From NCBI GenBank assembly GCA_963682025.1, contig OY821521.1:113806080-113870079 (forward strand): 64,000 bases of DNA, in the 5' to 3' direction. A program made the translations under genes and the position numbers. This DNA comes from Cordilura impudica (taxonomy: Eukaryota; Arthropoda; Insecta; Diptera; Scathophagidae). This document shows, in pieces, positions 1-10,472 of this stretch. Under the pieces are notes generated by a model. The model worked only from the letters and a program-made list of their open reading frames with translations. It was not told where the DNA came from and did no database searches. Numbering within the stretch: position 1 is the stretch's first letter; each line of letters starts with the position of its first letter.

Positions 1-1
1 G

Positions 2-358
2 AATACTAACAACTTTAACAACAATAATAGGAATCTTAATGGTAATAATAGCCAAAGACACAATAACTGGATTGGTAATAGAAATAGAGGGAACAATGCA
101 TACCAAAATAATACGAATAGAAGCAACCACAACAATAATAGGAACAATAACAATAATAACAACTACAGGAACAACGCATATTATAACAACAATAGAAACA
201 ACACTAATAACTATAGGAATAATAATAACAACGTACAAAGAGGTAGCAATAGAAATAACAATAATAGAAGATATCGTAATGTGAATCAGATACAGAACCA
301 GGGAAACTCCCAAATTCCGGAGATGATAACATCCCAATCTTCAGAAACAGCACAGTAG
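2..358 (+). pseudogene. gag C-terminal part of the 412/mdg1-like element
   Basis: The frame starting at base 2 is open to TAG at 356-358 and encodes a tail made mostly of asparagine and arginine (NNNNRN-type runs). This is the low-complexity basic tail known from 412/mdg1 gag proteins, which package the element RNA. The N-terminal part lies outside the window. The following pol frame starts in the -1 frame relative to gag, and the two frames overlap before the gag stop, as expected for -1 ribosomal frameshifting in this group. An 81-residue ORF in another frame (39-284) is a shadow of this repeat-like coding. Confidence 0.7.
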
Positions 359-361
359 AAA

Positions 362-1200
362 CCACAAAGATATACAGTATAGCATCGAACCTTAGAAATT
401 ACGTTAGATTGAATATTGATGACACGGACAAGGAAATTACATTTTTGATAGATACAGGTGCGGACATATCGCTTTGTAACAGGAAGATCCTGATGACTAC
501 TGTAATTTGACGGGGATTTCGGAACAAATAATTAGATCACTTGGTTCAACAACAATAGGAATAAAAATAAACGATGTGAAAATTCAGCATAAAGTGCAAA
601 TGGTTACGGATAATATACCAATAAATACCGATGGAATCTTGGGTAGAGATTTTTTAACTAAATATAGATGTAATATCGATTATGATAGATATGTGCTAAC
701 TTTCAGCATTGGTGATGAGACTATGACGATCCCGATTCACGATAATGTTTTTAGAGTTAATAAGATAACAATTCCAGGCAGAAGCGAAATAATTGTACCA
801 TTTAATGTGAAGCTAGAGGAGGACCCTGTTATATTGAATAGGGAAATAACGAAAGGAGTTTATTTGGCAAATGCAATAGTACCCAAAAGGGGAAACCAGC
901 ACGTTAAATTGTTGAATGTAACGAATGAGATAATACATGAGAGTGGAGACCATGCCATTGAGGGATTATGAGATTTGTTCGGTCAAAAGTGTTGGAGGTA
1001 ATAACAGAGATGCGGAAATAAGGTTTAAGAAATTATTGGAAAGTTTAAATTTGAAAGACTTGAATGATGAGGACGTGGGGGAACTTAAATCAATACTGAG
1101 AGAATACCAATCGATATTTCATATTAAGGATGAAGACCTTACCACAAATAACTTCTACACACAATCAATAGACTTACATGACAAAAATCCAAATATATAG
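362..1200 (+). pseudogene. pol: aspartic protease and linker, 412/mdg1-like
   Basis: Protease region of pol. The active-site triad reads FLIDTGADISL near 445-477, and the later glycine-rich strand reads GILGRDFL near 634-657. The domain would cut the Gag-Pol polyprotein. The reading frame shifts near 485-492 (before GISEQIIRSLG) and again near 945-965, so no intact product is possible. The stretch after 965 (LKDLNDEDVGELKSILREY) is the linker that precedes RT in this lineage. Coding stops at 1200, where the Penelope-like element begins. It resumes at about 2997 with KNYHLPH and TEIDSQVQGLLAKN. Confidence 0.75.
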
Positions 1201-1208
1201 GAGGTATT

Positions 1209-2546
1209 TTGAAAAACATAGTACTTGAAAAATACAACATAAAGAATTCTGTACAACTGAAAGAAAAATTAGAAGGAATATGCTTGGACGAAGATGATAT
1301 ATTAGTATCTTTAGACGTGGTATCGTTGTTTACTAACATACCCATACATTTAGCTATTAGTAACATAATGACAAAGTGGAATACGCTGCGCAATCACACA
1401 AAAATACCCAGAACACAATTTTTACAGATACTTAAGTTTTGCCTAAACGACAATAATTATTTTATGTATGGTGAAAAACTCTACAACCAGACATATGGAA
1501 TGCCTATGGGAAATCCACTGTCCCCAACTATAGCTAACATTGTCCTGGATACTTTACTGGAAGAAACCGCAGGAGAATTGCGAAAAAACAATGTACAAAT
1601 TAAACTCTTATCGAAATATATAGACGATTTATTTGCTATAATAAAACAAAAGGACGAAGATATAATTTTGAAAATATTAAACAGTTATCACACGAAATTA
1701 AAATTCACAATGGAAAAAGAGGAAAATAATGCCATTCCATATCTGGATATAAAAATTTATAGGGAAAACAATAGCATTATAACAGATTGGTATACAAAAT
1801 CAATTGCTTCTGGACGACTAATAAACTACAATTCAACACAACCGATGGGACAAAAAATAAACACGGCAAGAAATTTAATTACAAAAGCTATGAAACTAAG
1901 TGATGATAGATTTAAATCGAAAAACATTATAAAAATTACAGATATTTTAACAAAAAACAACTTTCCAATACAAATTACAAGAAATTTAATTAATAATGTA
2001 ACAAACATCAAACATTCAAGGGGTAACACTACCAACAATACATCTGGCAACGCCAAATTCTACAGCCTACCCTACGTACCTAAACTTACAGAAAATAAAC
2101 AACTCAGGGAAATAATAAAAGACAACGAAATAATACTAGCACATAGACCAAGTAAAACAATAAATTCACTATTTACAAAAACAAAAACAAAGATCGAAAA
2201 GAGAGAACAAAGTAATGTTGTCTATGAGATCAAATGCATAGGCAAAGCAGAGGAAACGTGTGGTAAAGTTTATGTGGGTACAACAAAAAGAAGTTTAGGC
2301 ACACGAATAGAAGAACATAAAGCCGACATAAGTAAAAGCAGACAAAGTACTGCACTGGCAATACATTGTTTTGAAGAGGGACACACAGCCGATTTAAATA
2401 ATGTTAAGATTTTAGACAAAGAAAGAAAAGAGAAAAAACGCTACACTTTAGAAAGTCTTAGAATACAACAACGTAACGCGAGTGCAATAAATAGGAGAGA
2501 AGATATAGATAACATCAACTCTAACTACACTGTAGCAATAATTTAG
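1209..2546 (+). CDS. Penelope-like reverse transcriptase with GIY-YIG endonuclease, N-terminally truncated
   Basis: A 445-codon open frame without internal stops. Residues 30-165 carry RT blocks: LVSLDVVSLFTNIP, the GMPMGNPLSPTIANIVLD block, and the catalytic box YIDDLFAI near residue 138. Residues about 335-390 form the GIY-YIG nuclease (VVYEIKCIGK, GKVYVGTTKRSLGTRIEEH), which nicks target DNA for priming. Penelope proteins are usually about 800 residues, so roughly the first third to half (finger and N-terminal domains) is lost. The start codon given is only the first possible one in the open stretch (TTG at 1209), not the native start. There is no sign of selection or expression; it is the remnant of a once active element. 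Confidence 0.8.
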   Translation: MKNIVLEKYNIKNSVQLKEKLEGICLDEDDILVSLDVVSLFTNIPIHLAISNIMTKWNTLRNHTKIPRTQFLQILKFCLNDNNYFMYGEKLYNQTYGMPMGNPLSPTIANIVLDTLLEETAGELRKNNVQIKLLSKYIDDLFAIIKQKDEDIILKILNSYHTKLKFTMEKEENNAIPYLDIKIYRENNSIITDWYTKSIASGRLINYNSTQPMGQKINTARNLITKAMKLSDDRFKSKNIIKITDILTKNNFPIQITRNLINNVTNIKHSRGNTTNNTSGNAKFYSLPYVPKLTENKQLREIIKDNEIILAHRPSKTINSLFTKTKTKIEKREQSNVVYEIKCIGKAEETCGKVYVGTTKRSLGTRIEEHKADISKSRQSTALAIHCFEEGHTADLNNVKILDKERKEKKRYTLESLRIQQRNASAINRREDIDNINSNYTVAII

Positions 2547-2821
2547 TTTTAACTCAACTGTGATTGTAGCATAATTAAGAATTATTACTGTGATATTTTT
2601 CTTTTGTATTTTTACGATTATTTTTATTAAATTATACATATAAGTGTTTTGTGTCGTTGATAATAAACCTGTGATATTTTTCTATAAAAATAATGTAAAT
2701 CTGAAAAAGGATTATCTGTAAGTGAAATATTCTTAAAACAAATGTAGAAATTATATGTTGTTATTTACATTTTATTTTTCTTATTTATGTTTTATGTGGT
2801 TGCCAGATCTAATAAAATATT

Positions 2822-2863
2822 CTCCCTGAGGAAGTTGGAAAAAATACCAACGAAACGTCGGAG
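2822..2863 (+). ncRNA. hammerhead ribozyme motif of the Penelope-like element
   Basis: The core reads CTGAGGA (2826-2832), a five-base-pair helix II made by GTTGG (2834-2838) and CCAAC (2847-2851), then GAAA (2852-2855). A minimal helix III ACGT (2855-2858) follows, and C2859 is the predicted cleavage base. CTCC (2822-2825) pairs with GGAG (2860-2863) to make helix I. The very short palindromic helix III is a known feature of hammerheads in Penelope-like elements, which are thought to act as dimers. One extra A (2833) lies between the CUGANGA box and helix II. Activity is not shown by the sequence. Confidence 0.7.
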
Positions 2864-2996
2864 TAAAACAATGAAATAAATAATCTTTTATTTATATAAG
2901 TACTTGACCTTGAAAGCCTGATTTAGAGAACGCTAAAGAAACAAACTAAAATAGAAAATAGAAAAAGGTCGATAAATATACAACGAAATCAAATAA

Positions 2997-4794
2997 AGAA
3001 TTACCACCTACCACACACACACACAACGGAAATAGATTCTCAGGTCCAGGGACTATTAGCGAAGAACATAATTGAACCATCCATTATTCCATATAACGCA
3101 CCATTACTATTGGTTCCGAAAAAGGGCCACACTGACAAAAGAGAATGGAGATTGGTCGTGGATTTTAGGAAACTCAATGACAAAATTATAAATGATAAGT
3201 TTCCATTAACGCGTTTGGATGACATTTTGGACAGACTTGGCAGAGCCAAATATTTTTCAACTTTGGATATGACGAGCTCATTCCACCAAATTGAGCTAGA
3301 TCAAAAGTCCAGACCATATACAGCTTTTTCTACACCTAATGGTCATTTTCAGTTTAAGAGACTACCTTTTGGATTGAGGATATCGTCAAACAGTTTTCAG
3401 CGTATGCTAACAATAGCACTGTCGGGTTTGGAATCAGAGGCATTTCTCTATGTTGACGACATCATAGTATTCGGTTGTAGCATACAACACCATAATCACA
3501 ATTTAGTGAGGGTTTTCGACAGACTAAGGAGATATAATTTGAAACTAAATCCGGATAAATGTCAATTTTTGAGACCGGTGGTGATATATCTTGGTCATCT
3601 GATTACTCCCAACGGCATCAAGCCGGATCCATCAAAATTTGATGCAATAACTAGATATCCCATTCCAAAGAATGCAGACGAGGTGAGAAGATTCGTGGCA
3701 TTTTGTAATTACTATAGAAGATTTGTAAAAGATTTCGCTAAAACGGCAAGTTGTTTGAATGCTATGTTAAAAAAAGGTGCAAAATTTCAATGGTCAACAC
3801 AATGTCAAACGGCTTTTGAAACATTAAAAAGCAAACTAATAAGTCCACCGATTCTTCAATATCCAAACTTTGAGGAACAATTTATACTAACAACAGACGC
3901 ATCGGATTATGCGCTGGGAGCAATATTATCGCAGGGAGAAATTGGCAAAGATGGACCTATATCTTTCGCAAGCCGTTCATTGAACAAACATGAAAGGAAC
4001 AAACCAGTAATAGAGAAAGAATTATTGGGCATATACTGGGGAATACAATTTTTTCGTCCATACCTGTATGGCAGAAAGTTTACTGTAGTGACTGACCATC
4101 GTCCATTAGTCGCATTATTTTCTCATAAAAACCCGAATTCCAAATTAACAAGAATTAGACTAGAACTATCGGATTATGATTTCGAAATAATATTTAAAAA
4201 AAGGGACAAGCAACACAAATGCAGACGCATTATCAAGAATAGAATTAAATTCTGACATATTGAAAGCTATGGTACCCAATAAAATTGACGAATTAAGCAA
4301 AAAGACGCTGGTGATCACTAGAACAATGAAAAGGAAAATGATACAAAATGAGGTAAATAATGATAAAATTGATAATGAGGATAAATATGAAATTGAGGAA
4401 AAAGATGAATCATCTTCTATTGAGCGTCATGAACTCAAAATGTGGGGATGTACATCCATGAAAGATATAAAACGTGCAAGAAAACTAAAATTTATATTAA
4501 CAAAGTCGACAAAGGAATATTTACGAATTGAAGACAATCATTCTGTGAACCACACGATCGTAAAATGTAGTAATAATCCCATTTATCTAGATAACATGTT
4601 GGAGAAACTATGTTTCAGGTTAAGCAGATTGAACTATGCTATATTCGCACTGGAAAAAGGTGACGAAATATTTGATATTATAACCCATGGGAAATTAAAA
4701 GAAAAATTTAACAAGATTAAAAATAATAATGACGTCAAAATTATACTATATACTAAACCTCAGAACATAATAACTGTATCACAACACACCATGC
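2997..4794 (+). pseudogene. pol: reverse transcriptase and RNase H, 412/mdg1-like
   Basis: After the Penelope insertion the pol frame resumes with KNYHLPH and is open to 4255. RT motifs are present in order: RLVVDFRKLNDKI, TLDMTSSFHQIELD, LPFGLRISSNSFQRM and the catalytic box FLYVDDIIVFG near 3450-3480. RNase H follows (LTTDASDYALGAILSQGE, VTDHRPLVALF). A shift in an A-run near 4196-4203 moves the frame. The next part (NADALSRI onward, then a lysine/glutamate-rich linker at 4260-4794) is therefore read in the third frame. The RT active site is intact, but the polyprotein cannot be made in one piece. The linker between RNase H and integrase resembles that of 412 elements in position only. Confidence 0.8.
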
Positions 4795-5796
4795 GGAGGT
4801 CATTTCGGGATAAGAAAGACTTTAATAAGGCTTAAACAAAAATATGTATGGAAAAATATGCACAAGATGGTAAGAAAATATGTATCCACGTGTGATCTTT
4901 GTCAAAGGAACAAACAGATAAGGCACACAAAAGAACCATTCAATATAACGGACACACCTGGGAATAGTTTTGAGACCGTGGTAATTGACACAGTAGGACC
5001 ACTGCGTCCATCAGGTTTTTACAGATACATACTGACAATGCAGTGTAAACTGACAAAATATATTATAGCAGTTCCTATGGAGACAAAAGAAGCCAAATCA
5101 ATAGCAAAGGCTATGGTTGAGGGTTTGATATTAAGATATGGGACATTTAAAACTTTAAAATCTGACAAGGGTACAGAATTTACAAACGAACTTTTAAGGG
5201 AAGTATGCAATTTGTTAAAAATAGAACAGAGATTCTCAACGCCATACCATCACGAGACTTTAGGTACAGTCGGACGGAATCATAGAGTCCTAAATGAATA
5301 CTTTTTGTCTTTCGTAGATGAAGATAATTGGCACGAATGGATTTCATACTACGCATTTGCATATAACATAACACCACATATCGATACAGAATACTCCCCA
5401 TTTGAATTGGTTTTTGGAAAATTACCAAACGTACCGGGTGAAAACTTTACAGGCAATGACAAAATATACAATATAGATAACTATGCAAATGAGCTCAAAA
5501 TTAGGTTAAGAAAATCATTAGATTATGCTAGGGAAATAATACTAGAGGTAAAGAAAAAACGTAGACTTAATTCATTTAATAAGGAAAACAGCATACAATT
5601 AAAAATAGGAGATTTAGTACTAGTTAAAGTAGAAAATAGAAAAAAATATGAAGCTCCATATAGGGAACCATATGAAGTAACTAAAATTGATGACTTAAAT
5701 GTCACTTTGAAAATTTAAGATAAAGAGAAAATATTACATAAAAATTTATTAAAGAAATATAATGAAAAAAAATTGACAAACAAACAAAATGTATAA
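4795..5796 (+). pseudogene. pol: integrase, 412/mdg1-like
   Basis: Integrase region, open in one frame from 4795 to a stop at 5716-5718, then open again in the same frame to 5796. The HH-CC zinc-binding domain begins with GGHFGIRKTLIRLK and ends with STCDLCQRNK. The catalytic core shows the first Asp in VIDTVGPL, the second in LKSDKGTEF, and a degenerate helix around YHHETLGTVGRNHR. In that helix the usual Glu context is altered from the typical TNGQ.ER form, though 412-type enzymes also vary here. A frameshift just upstream (near 4793) separates it from the linker. It would join element DNA to the genome; this copy is broken. Confidence 0.75.
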
Positions 5797-6278
5797 AAGA
5801 AAACAATATGCACACAAATAAACAAAAACAAATAAATATATACAAAAATATGTACGTTAATAAATTTGTTAATGTAGAAATAAAAATTGTAACACTATAT
5901 AGAATAAGAATTTAGTTCAATAAGTTTAATCGTTTTTTTTTTATTTAATTTTTACTGTAAAAATTCAAATTTCAATCAACACAACATGTACATTTCTATC
6001 CATGACTCAATTAACCAAAACTTCAAAACCATACTTAGTAATATGAAGATTAACAAAATATACTAAAATAAATCAGATTACCGAATATTTTTTTCAAGAG
6101 TCCAAAATCCAAAACAATTAAACGAAAAATATTGTAAACATTAACCAAACAGTATAAACAAGAATGAATCATATTGCACTTAAAACAAAACCCATTCAAT
6201 TCAAAGACACCGTACTACATTTTAAAATCAAACAACTTTTATTACAAACAGTTGTAGGATTTTTTTTTAGAACCGGGG
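5797..6278 (+). other. AT-rich untranslated stretch before the 3' LTR
   Basis: No ORF with recognisable similarity and no env-like features (no signal peptide, furin-type site or membrane anchor). The only ORF of note (6164-6349, 61 residues) crosses the inferred LTR start and looks like chance. The stretch ends in CCGGGG, a weak purine tract just before the probable LTR. Confidence 0.5.
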
Positions 6279-6728
6279 TGTCGTGTATACATGACGTAGC
6301 GAACGAATGTAGGCCAAATGCTAACGTACAGCGTCATGTATACAAATAATGGGGTGGCTCTCATTTCTATGGCACGAGTCATACACATACACTACATATG
6401 ATCAATAGTCAATGTACTGAATGGAATGCGGCAGCACTTGTATTCTCAGTAAGTAATAATGAAACTGAGAGTGAAGCCGCGCGCCACTAGACATTGATTC
6501 AATGAGTAAGCCACACCCCATTAACTAATTGAATGTAAAATTAGATTATCGAGAGTATGTTTAGAACATCTCTCTTAGTATTAATAATTATTAAGAGTAC
6601 TTTAAAAAGTTCTCTTTAGCGAAGAAGTCTAGAACTTCTCATAAGTTCTTTATAAGCAGAATAATTATTAGTAAATAAAGCATTAACATTTTAGACTTGA
6701 AAACAACAAGTGTTCTTTTTTATTCACA
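6279..6728 (+). repeat. probable 3' LTR of the 412/mdg1-like element
   Basis: Begins TGTCGTGTATAC after a G-rich run and ends near TATTCACA, about 450 bp, close to the usual LTR size in 412/mdg1 elements. It contains a polyadenylation signal (AATAAA, 6674-6679). Its partner LTR lies outside the window, so both ends are inferred rather than proven. Confidence 0.55.
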
Positions 6729-6775
6729 CCAACACCAAACATTGTCAAACATTATAAAAAAAGCAAATAAATCAA

Positions 6776-8456
6776 ATCGAGGAAGAGCCGAAAACAACAG
6801 TAGAAGAAAACAGAGATGACCAACGTGGGAATCGAGCAAAGGTGATGTATTCGTGTAATATAAATGGGAAAAATATTTGGTTTGAAATTGATACCGGCTC
6901 GCCTGTCTCTATTATCAATTTAGATGACGCTAAGAAGTACGTTCCACAGCTGAAAGTCAACAAATCTGATACAGAACTTATAAGTTATTGTGGTGTAACA
7001 TTAGAATGCCTCGGTTTTGTACGTGTGCAAGTAGCAACTGAAAATCGGAGTACACAGGCCAATCTGTATATCGTTCGTTCCAAACGGAAACCATTGCTAG
7101 GTAGAGAATGGCTACGTGAAATAAAATTAAATTGGAATAAGGTACTTAATGTGCAACTTCACAGTCAGTCAAACGTAAATTGCATTGAGTCGAAGCAGAA
7201 ACCAAATGAAATTGAGCGGAAACTGAAAAAAGAATTTCCAATAGTTTTTCACCGTCTATGGGTAAGATTTTAAATATGCAGACGCGGCTATATCTAAAAC
7301 CAACAGCTACACCAAAATTTCTGAAAGCCAGTCGTGTAGCGTTTCCTTTGTGGGAGGCGGTAGAAAAGGAGCTCGATAATCAGGTAGCAGAGGGGTTACT
7401 CGTTAAAGTGGAGAAGAGCGAATGGGCTACTCCAATTGTAGTGGTACGTAAAACAAATGGGGCCGTGCGAATTTGCGGCGATTACAAGGTAACTTTGAAT
7501 CCAGAGTTGTTGATTGACAAACACCCAACTCCAACTATAGATGAGCTATTTAGGAAAGTGTCGGGTGGTGACAAATTTTCTAAGATCAAAAGCGTATCTA
7601 CAACTCGAGGTGCACCCTGAGGACAGACACCTACTAACATTGAATACGCACAAGGGCCTGTATCAGCCAACAAGATTAATGTTTGGAGTGGCAAGTGCCC
7701 CAGCAAAATGGCAGCGCTTTATGGAGCAGGTTGTTGGTGATATATCAGGGGTATCCGTTTTCTTAGATAATATAAAGATCACAGCGGAAAATGATGCAAT
7801 TCATGTGCAGCGACTGCGTGAAGTGTTCAGGAGATTGGAAAAGTGCAACATGCGCGTCAACTGGGAAAAGTGCGAACTAATGAAGAATTCGATTGAATAC
7901 TGTGGCTTCATTATCGATAAAGAAGGAATTCATCGAATGCAATGCAAAATCGAAGCAATACAGATTTCGTAAAAAACCTCTGAGTAAACTTCTGCAAAAT
8001 AACGTTGAGTTCGTTTTTGATACGGATTGTGAGAGGGCATTCCACGAAGTTAAAAATCAGATGCAAACAAATATAGTTCTGACTCATTACGACCCTAGGT
8101 TACGGGTTGTTTAGCAGTAGATGCAAGTCCCATTGGGGTTGGGGCAGTGTTGAGTCACGTATACGACGATGGTACGGAGAGGCCGTTGCAATTCGCATCG
8201 CAAACATTGAATCAAGTTCAACAACGTTACAGCCAAATCGATAAAGAAGCGTATGCAGTTATTTACGGGGTTCGTAAACTCTACCAATACCTTTATGGAA
8301 GAAAATTTATATTGGTTACTGATAATAAAGCCATTGCACAAATATTCTCACCAGATAAAGGGCTACCAACATTATCAGATACGCGTATGCAGCATTATGC
8401 CATATACTTGGAACATTTTGATTATGAAATCCGGTTCAGGAAATCTAAAGAAAATT
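6776..8456 (+). pseudogene. pol: protease, RT and RNase H of the K02A2.6-like element
   Basis: Protease reads FEIDTGSPVSIINL (6884-6925) with LLGREWL later. RT follows in pieces: 7258-7610 in one frame, 7575-7972 in another, with a shift near 7590 inside the motif after GGDKFSKI. The catalytic box reads VFLDNIKIT instead of FLDDI, so the second Asp of the YXDD-type site is Asn. After KIEAIQ (near 7960) the connection region is missing, and coding resumes at FRKKPLSKLLQNN, an internal deletion. RNase H (AVDASPIGVGAVLSHV, VTDNKAIAQIF) is split by another shift near 8110. The stop TAG at 8456-8458 replaces one residue before NADALSRLP. Confidence 0.8.
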
Positions 8457-9482
8457 AGAATGCGGACGCTTTATCGCGGTTGCCTAGCAACGACGAATGC
8501 GAATATGTTGAGGAAGTTGATTTAATTGAAGAAGATATGATTGAAAATTTACCGGTGACAGCGGCAGAGTTGAGAGAAGTTACGAAAACTGACGATGAAG
8601 TAAAAATTCTCATGAATTGGCTTAAATTTGGTCGTGAAGCTGAAGCAAAGGATCGTTTTGGAGTTCCGATTACGGAATTTAATATACATAATGGATGTTT
8701 GATGCGTGGAATTCGAGTGTACATTCCGAAACCTTTGCGGAAAAGAATTCTCGATGAGCTGCACACAGCGCATTTTGCTATGACCAAAATGAAGACATTG
8801 GCAAGAGCGTATTGTTGGTGGAATCGATTGGACAAGGACATTGAAAATATTGTATCAAATTGCACAGCGTGCCAAACCAACCGGGCAGATCCGAAAAAGA
8901 CAGCCGTCCAAATTTGGAAAGCACCTAATCGACCGTTCGAAAGGGTTCATGTTAACTACGCGGGTCCATTTTTAGGAAAATATTTGTTTGTATTAGTAGA
9001 CGCTTTCAGCAAAAGGCCCGAAGTACATGTAGTTCCAACATGACTATGGAAACGACAATCCAGAAATGTAGAGACATTTTCGCTGCATTCGGAATACCAA
9101 CCGTGTTAGTCAGTGATCATGGAGCTCAATTCAACTCATTGGATTTTCAGACATTTTTAAAGAATAATGGAATTATCCCCAAACAAGGTGCGCCGTACCA
9201 TCCCGCCACAAATGGACAGGCGGAGAGATTTATTCAGACTTTTAAGAACAAATTAAAAACATTAAAATTTAATGGTAAGAACATAAATACAAAGCTTCCA
9301 AAAATTCTAATGGCATATCGGAGATCGATACACCCGACTACTGGGAAATCACCATCCATGCTTATGCTTGGACGCCAAATACAGTCACGGCTGGAATTGA
9401 TCTTACCACAGAACGAGACGCACCAGATTGATTGTCAAAAATCTTTGAAACATTTCTCTGCAGGTGAGAAAGTCGCAGCGCG
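8457..9482 (+). pseudogene. pol: integrase (first part) of the K02A2.6-like element
   Basis: The zinc-binding part shows HTAHFAMTKMKTLARAYCWW and CTACQTNR. The core starts HVNYAGPFLGKYLF, where the family normally has HVDYAGPF, so the first catalytic Asp is Asn. A frameshift near 9040 follows. The second Asp (VSDHGAQFNS) and Glu (NGQAERFIQTFKNK) are intact. Coding runs to GEKVAA at 9482, where the errantivirus LTR begins. It continues after the insertion with RDYLGK at 16857. The dead active site fits a long-inactive copy. Confidence 0.8.
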
Positions 9483-10198
9483 AGTTACGTACTCGCCCTC
9501 CACGCAACCCGAACTAGATATCATCGCAGACAACAACGACATTAATATTATAGTACAGAAATACATGACAAAAGCAATATAAAACATTTAGTAAAACCAC
9601 CCGGAAATCATTTAACGAAAAATAAACAAATCCACAAAAATACCTTCAGCGTCACTTACACTGTTGTTATTTTTGTAGACCACCTAGAAAAAACCAAGAC
9701 CTAAGCAATATAAAACATTTAGTAAAACCACCCGGAAATCATTTAACAAAAAATAAACAAATCCACAAAAATACCAACGGTGTCACTTATACTGTCGTTA
9801 TTTTTGTAGACCACCAAGAAAAAACCAAGACCTAAGCAATAAACCATAAATACATTTAGACACTTAAAACACTTAAAGTAAATCCATATGTAAGCATAAC
9901 TAAGATAACCCAAATTGTAAACCCACCATATGTATAACAATAAAAACTAAAATAACCTAGATTGTAAAACCATATGTCATCATAACTAGAATGAAGAATT
10001 TCTATAAATACCAAAGTAAGATTATTGTAAAAGTTAGTCTTAAGACCCACCACAAACCTAAAGGTTGTTATATTTAAATAAAATTAAAAGGTGTTTTTAC
10101 AAAGAAATTATTTTGTTTTAATTTTTTCTTAAGAAAAAAATAAGACCATAATTTGGCACAGTCTTAAGACCAAATTCATAAAATAAAGACACATAATT
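9483..10198 (+). repeat. 5' LTR of the errantivirus
   Basis: Starts AGTTACGTACTCG and ends ACATAATT. It differs from the 3' LTR by about three substitutions and one base of an A-run. The first 100 bases encode the end of env in the 3' copy, so here they form an orphan tail fused in frame to the interrupted integrase ORF. An internal 131-bp tandem duplication and an AATAAA signal (10077-10082) are present. Confidence 0.9.
9572..9833 (+). repeat. 131-bp tandem duplication inside the LTR
   Basis: AAGCAATATAAAACATTTAG starts at 9572 and again at 9703, and its first bases start a third time at 9834. The two units differ at a few positions. The same duplication is in the 3' LTR (16227 and 16358), so it was already in the parent element. 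Repeated units in the U3 part of LTRs often carry enhancer function; that is inference here. Confidence 0.85.
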
Positions 10199-10208
10199 GG
10201 CGCAGTCG
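10198..10208 (+). promoter_or_regulatory. primer binding site, tRNA-Ser type
   Basis: TGGCGCAGTCG lies at the 5' LTR end, its first T overlapping the LTR. It is complementary to the 3' end of a serine tRNA as used by 17.6 and 297 elements. It primes minus-strand DNA synthesis. Confidence 0.8.
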
Positions 10209-10472
10209 CGGAAATTAAATTCTAAAGAATTTAATTTGAAAAAAAAACCTACACAACTGCCTTTAAATTCTGAAGAATTTAAAAAGAAAATTTTCACTGC
10301 AAATCCCAAGGGACCCTTCAGTGATAAAGATAATTAAATTTAGATATCATTACCGAAACCGGTCGTGGAATCAGCGAAAACTTGAAGAAAAAACGTATTA
10401 CTAGTGCTTTCCAAACCTTACTTGAGCAACATCAGATTACGCTTCCAGCTACGAGAAAAAGGAAAAAGTAAA

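Larger units (their letters stand above)
1201..2995 (+). mobile_element. Penelope-like element, 5'-truncated, inserted in pol of the 412-like element
   Basis: This 1.8-kb block interrupts the pol coding of the surrounding LTR element: host coding stops at 1200 and resumes near 2997. It encodes an RT joined to a GIY-YIG endonuclease, the hallmark of Penelope-like elements, and has a hammerhead-type motif near its 3' end. The RT N-terminus is missing, consistent with the frequent 5' truncation of these elements. The exact ends and the target duplication could not be fixed by eye. The last 90 bases (2905-2995) carry no recognisable coding. Confidence 0.8.
1..6728 (+). mobile_element. 412/mdg1-like LTR retrotransposon, decayed, 5' end outside window
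   Basis: The segment reads in order as the asparagine-rich end of gag, protease, reverse transcriptase, RNase H, integrase, an AT-rich untranslated stretch and a probable 3' LTR. The RT and integrase wording (LDMTSSFHQIELD, FLYVDDIIVFG, NPNSKLTRIRLEL) matches the 412/mdg1 lineage of Ty3/gypsy elements as I know it. The pol frame is broken by frameshifts near 488, 950, 4200 and 4793 and by a stop at 5716-5718. A Penelope-like element sits inside pol. I see no env. The 5' LTR would lie before base 1. Confidence 0.8.

Noticed and set aside
39..284. 81-residue Ile/Thr-rich ORF
   Set aside because: Frame shadow of the Asn-rich gag tail, which is open in another frame to 358.
9483..9582. Integrase ORF with a novel C-terminal tail
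   Set aside because: The tail is errantivirus LTR (env end) read in frame by chance after insertion.
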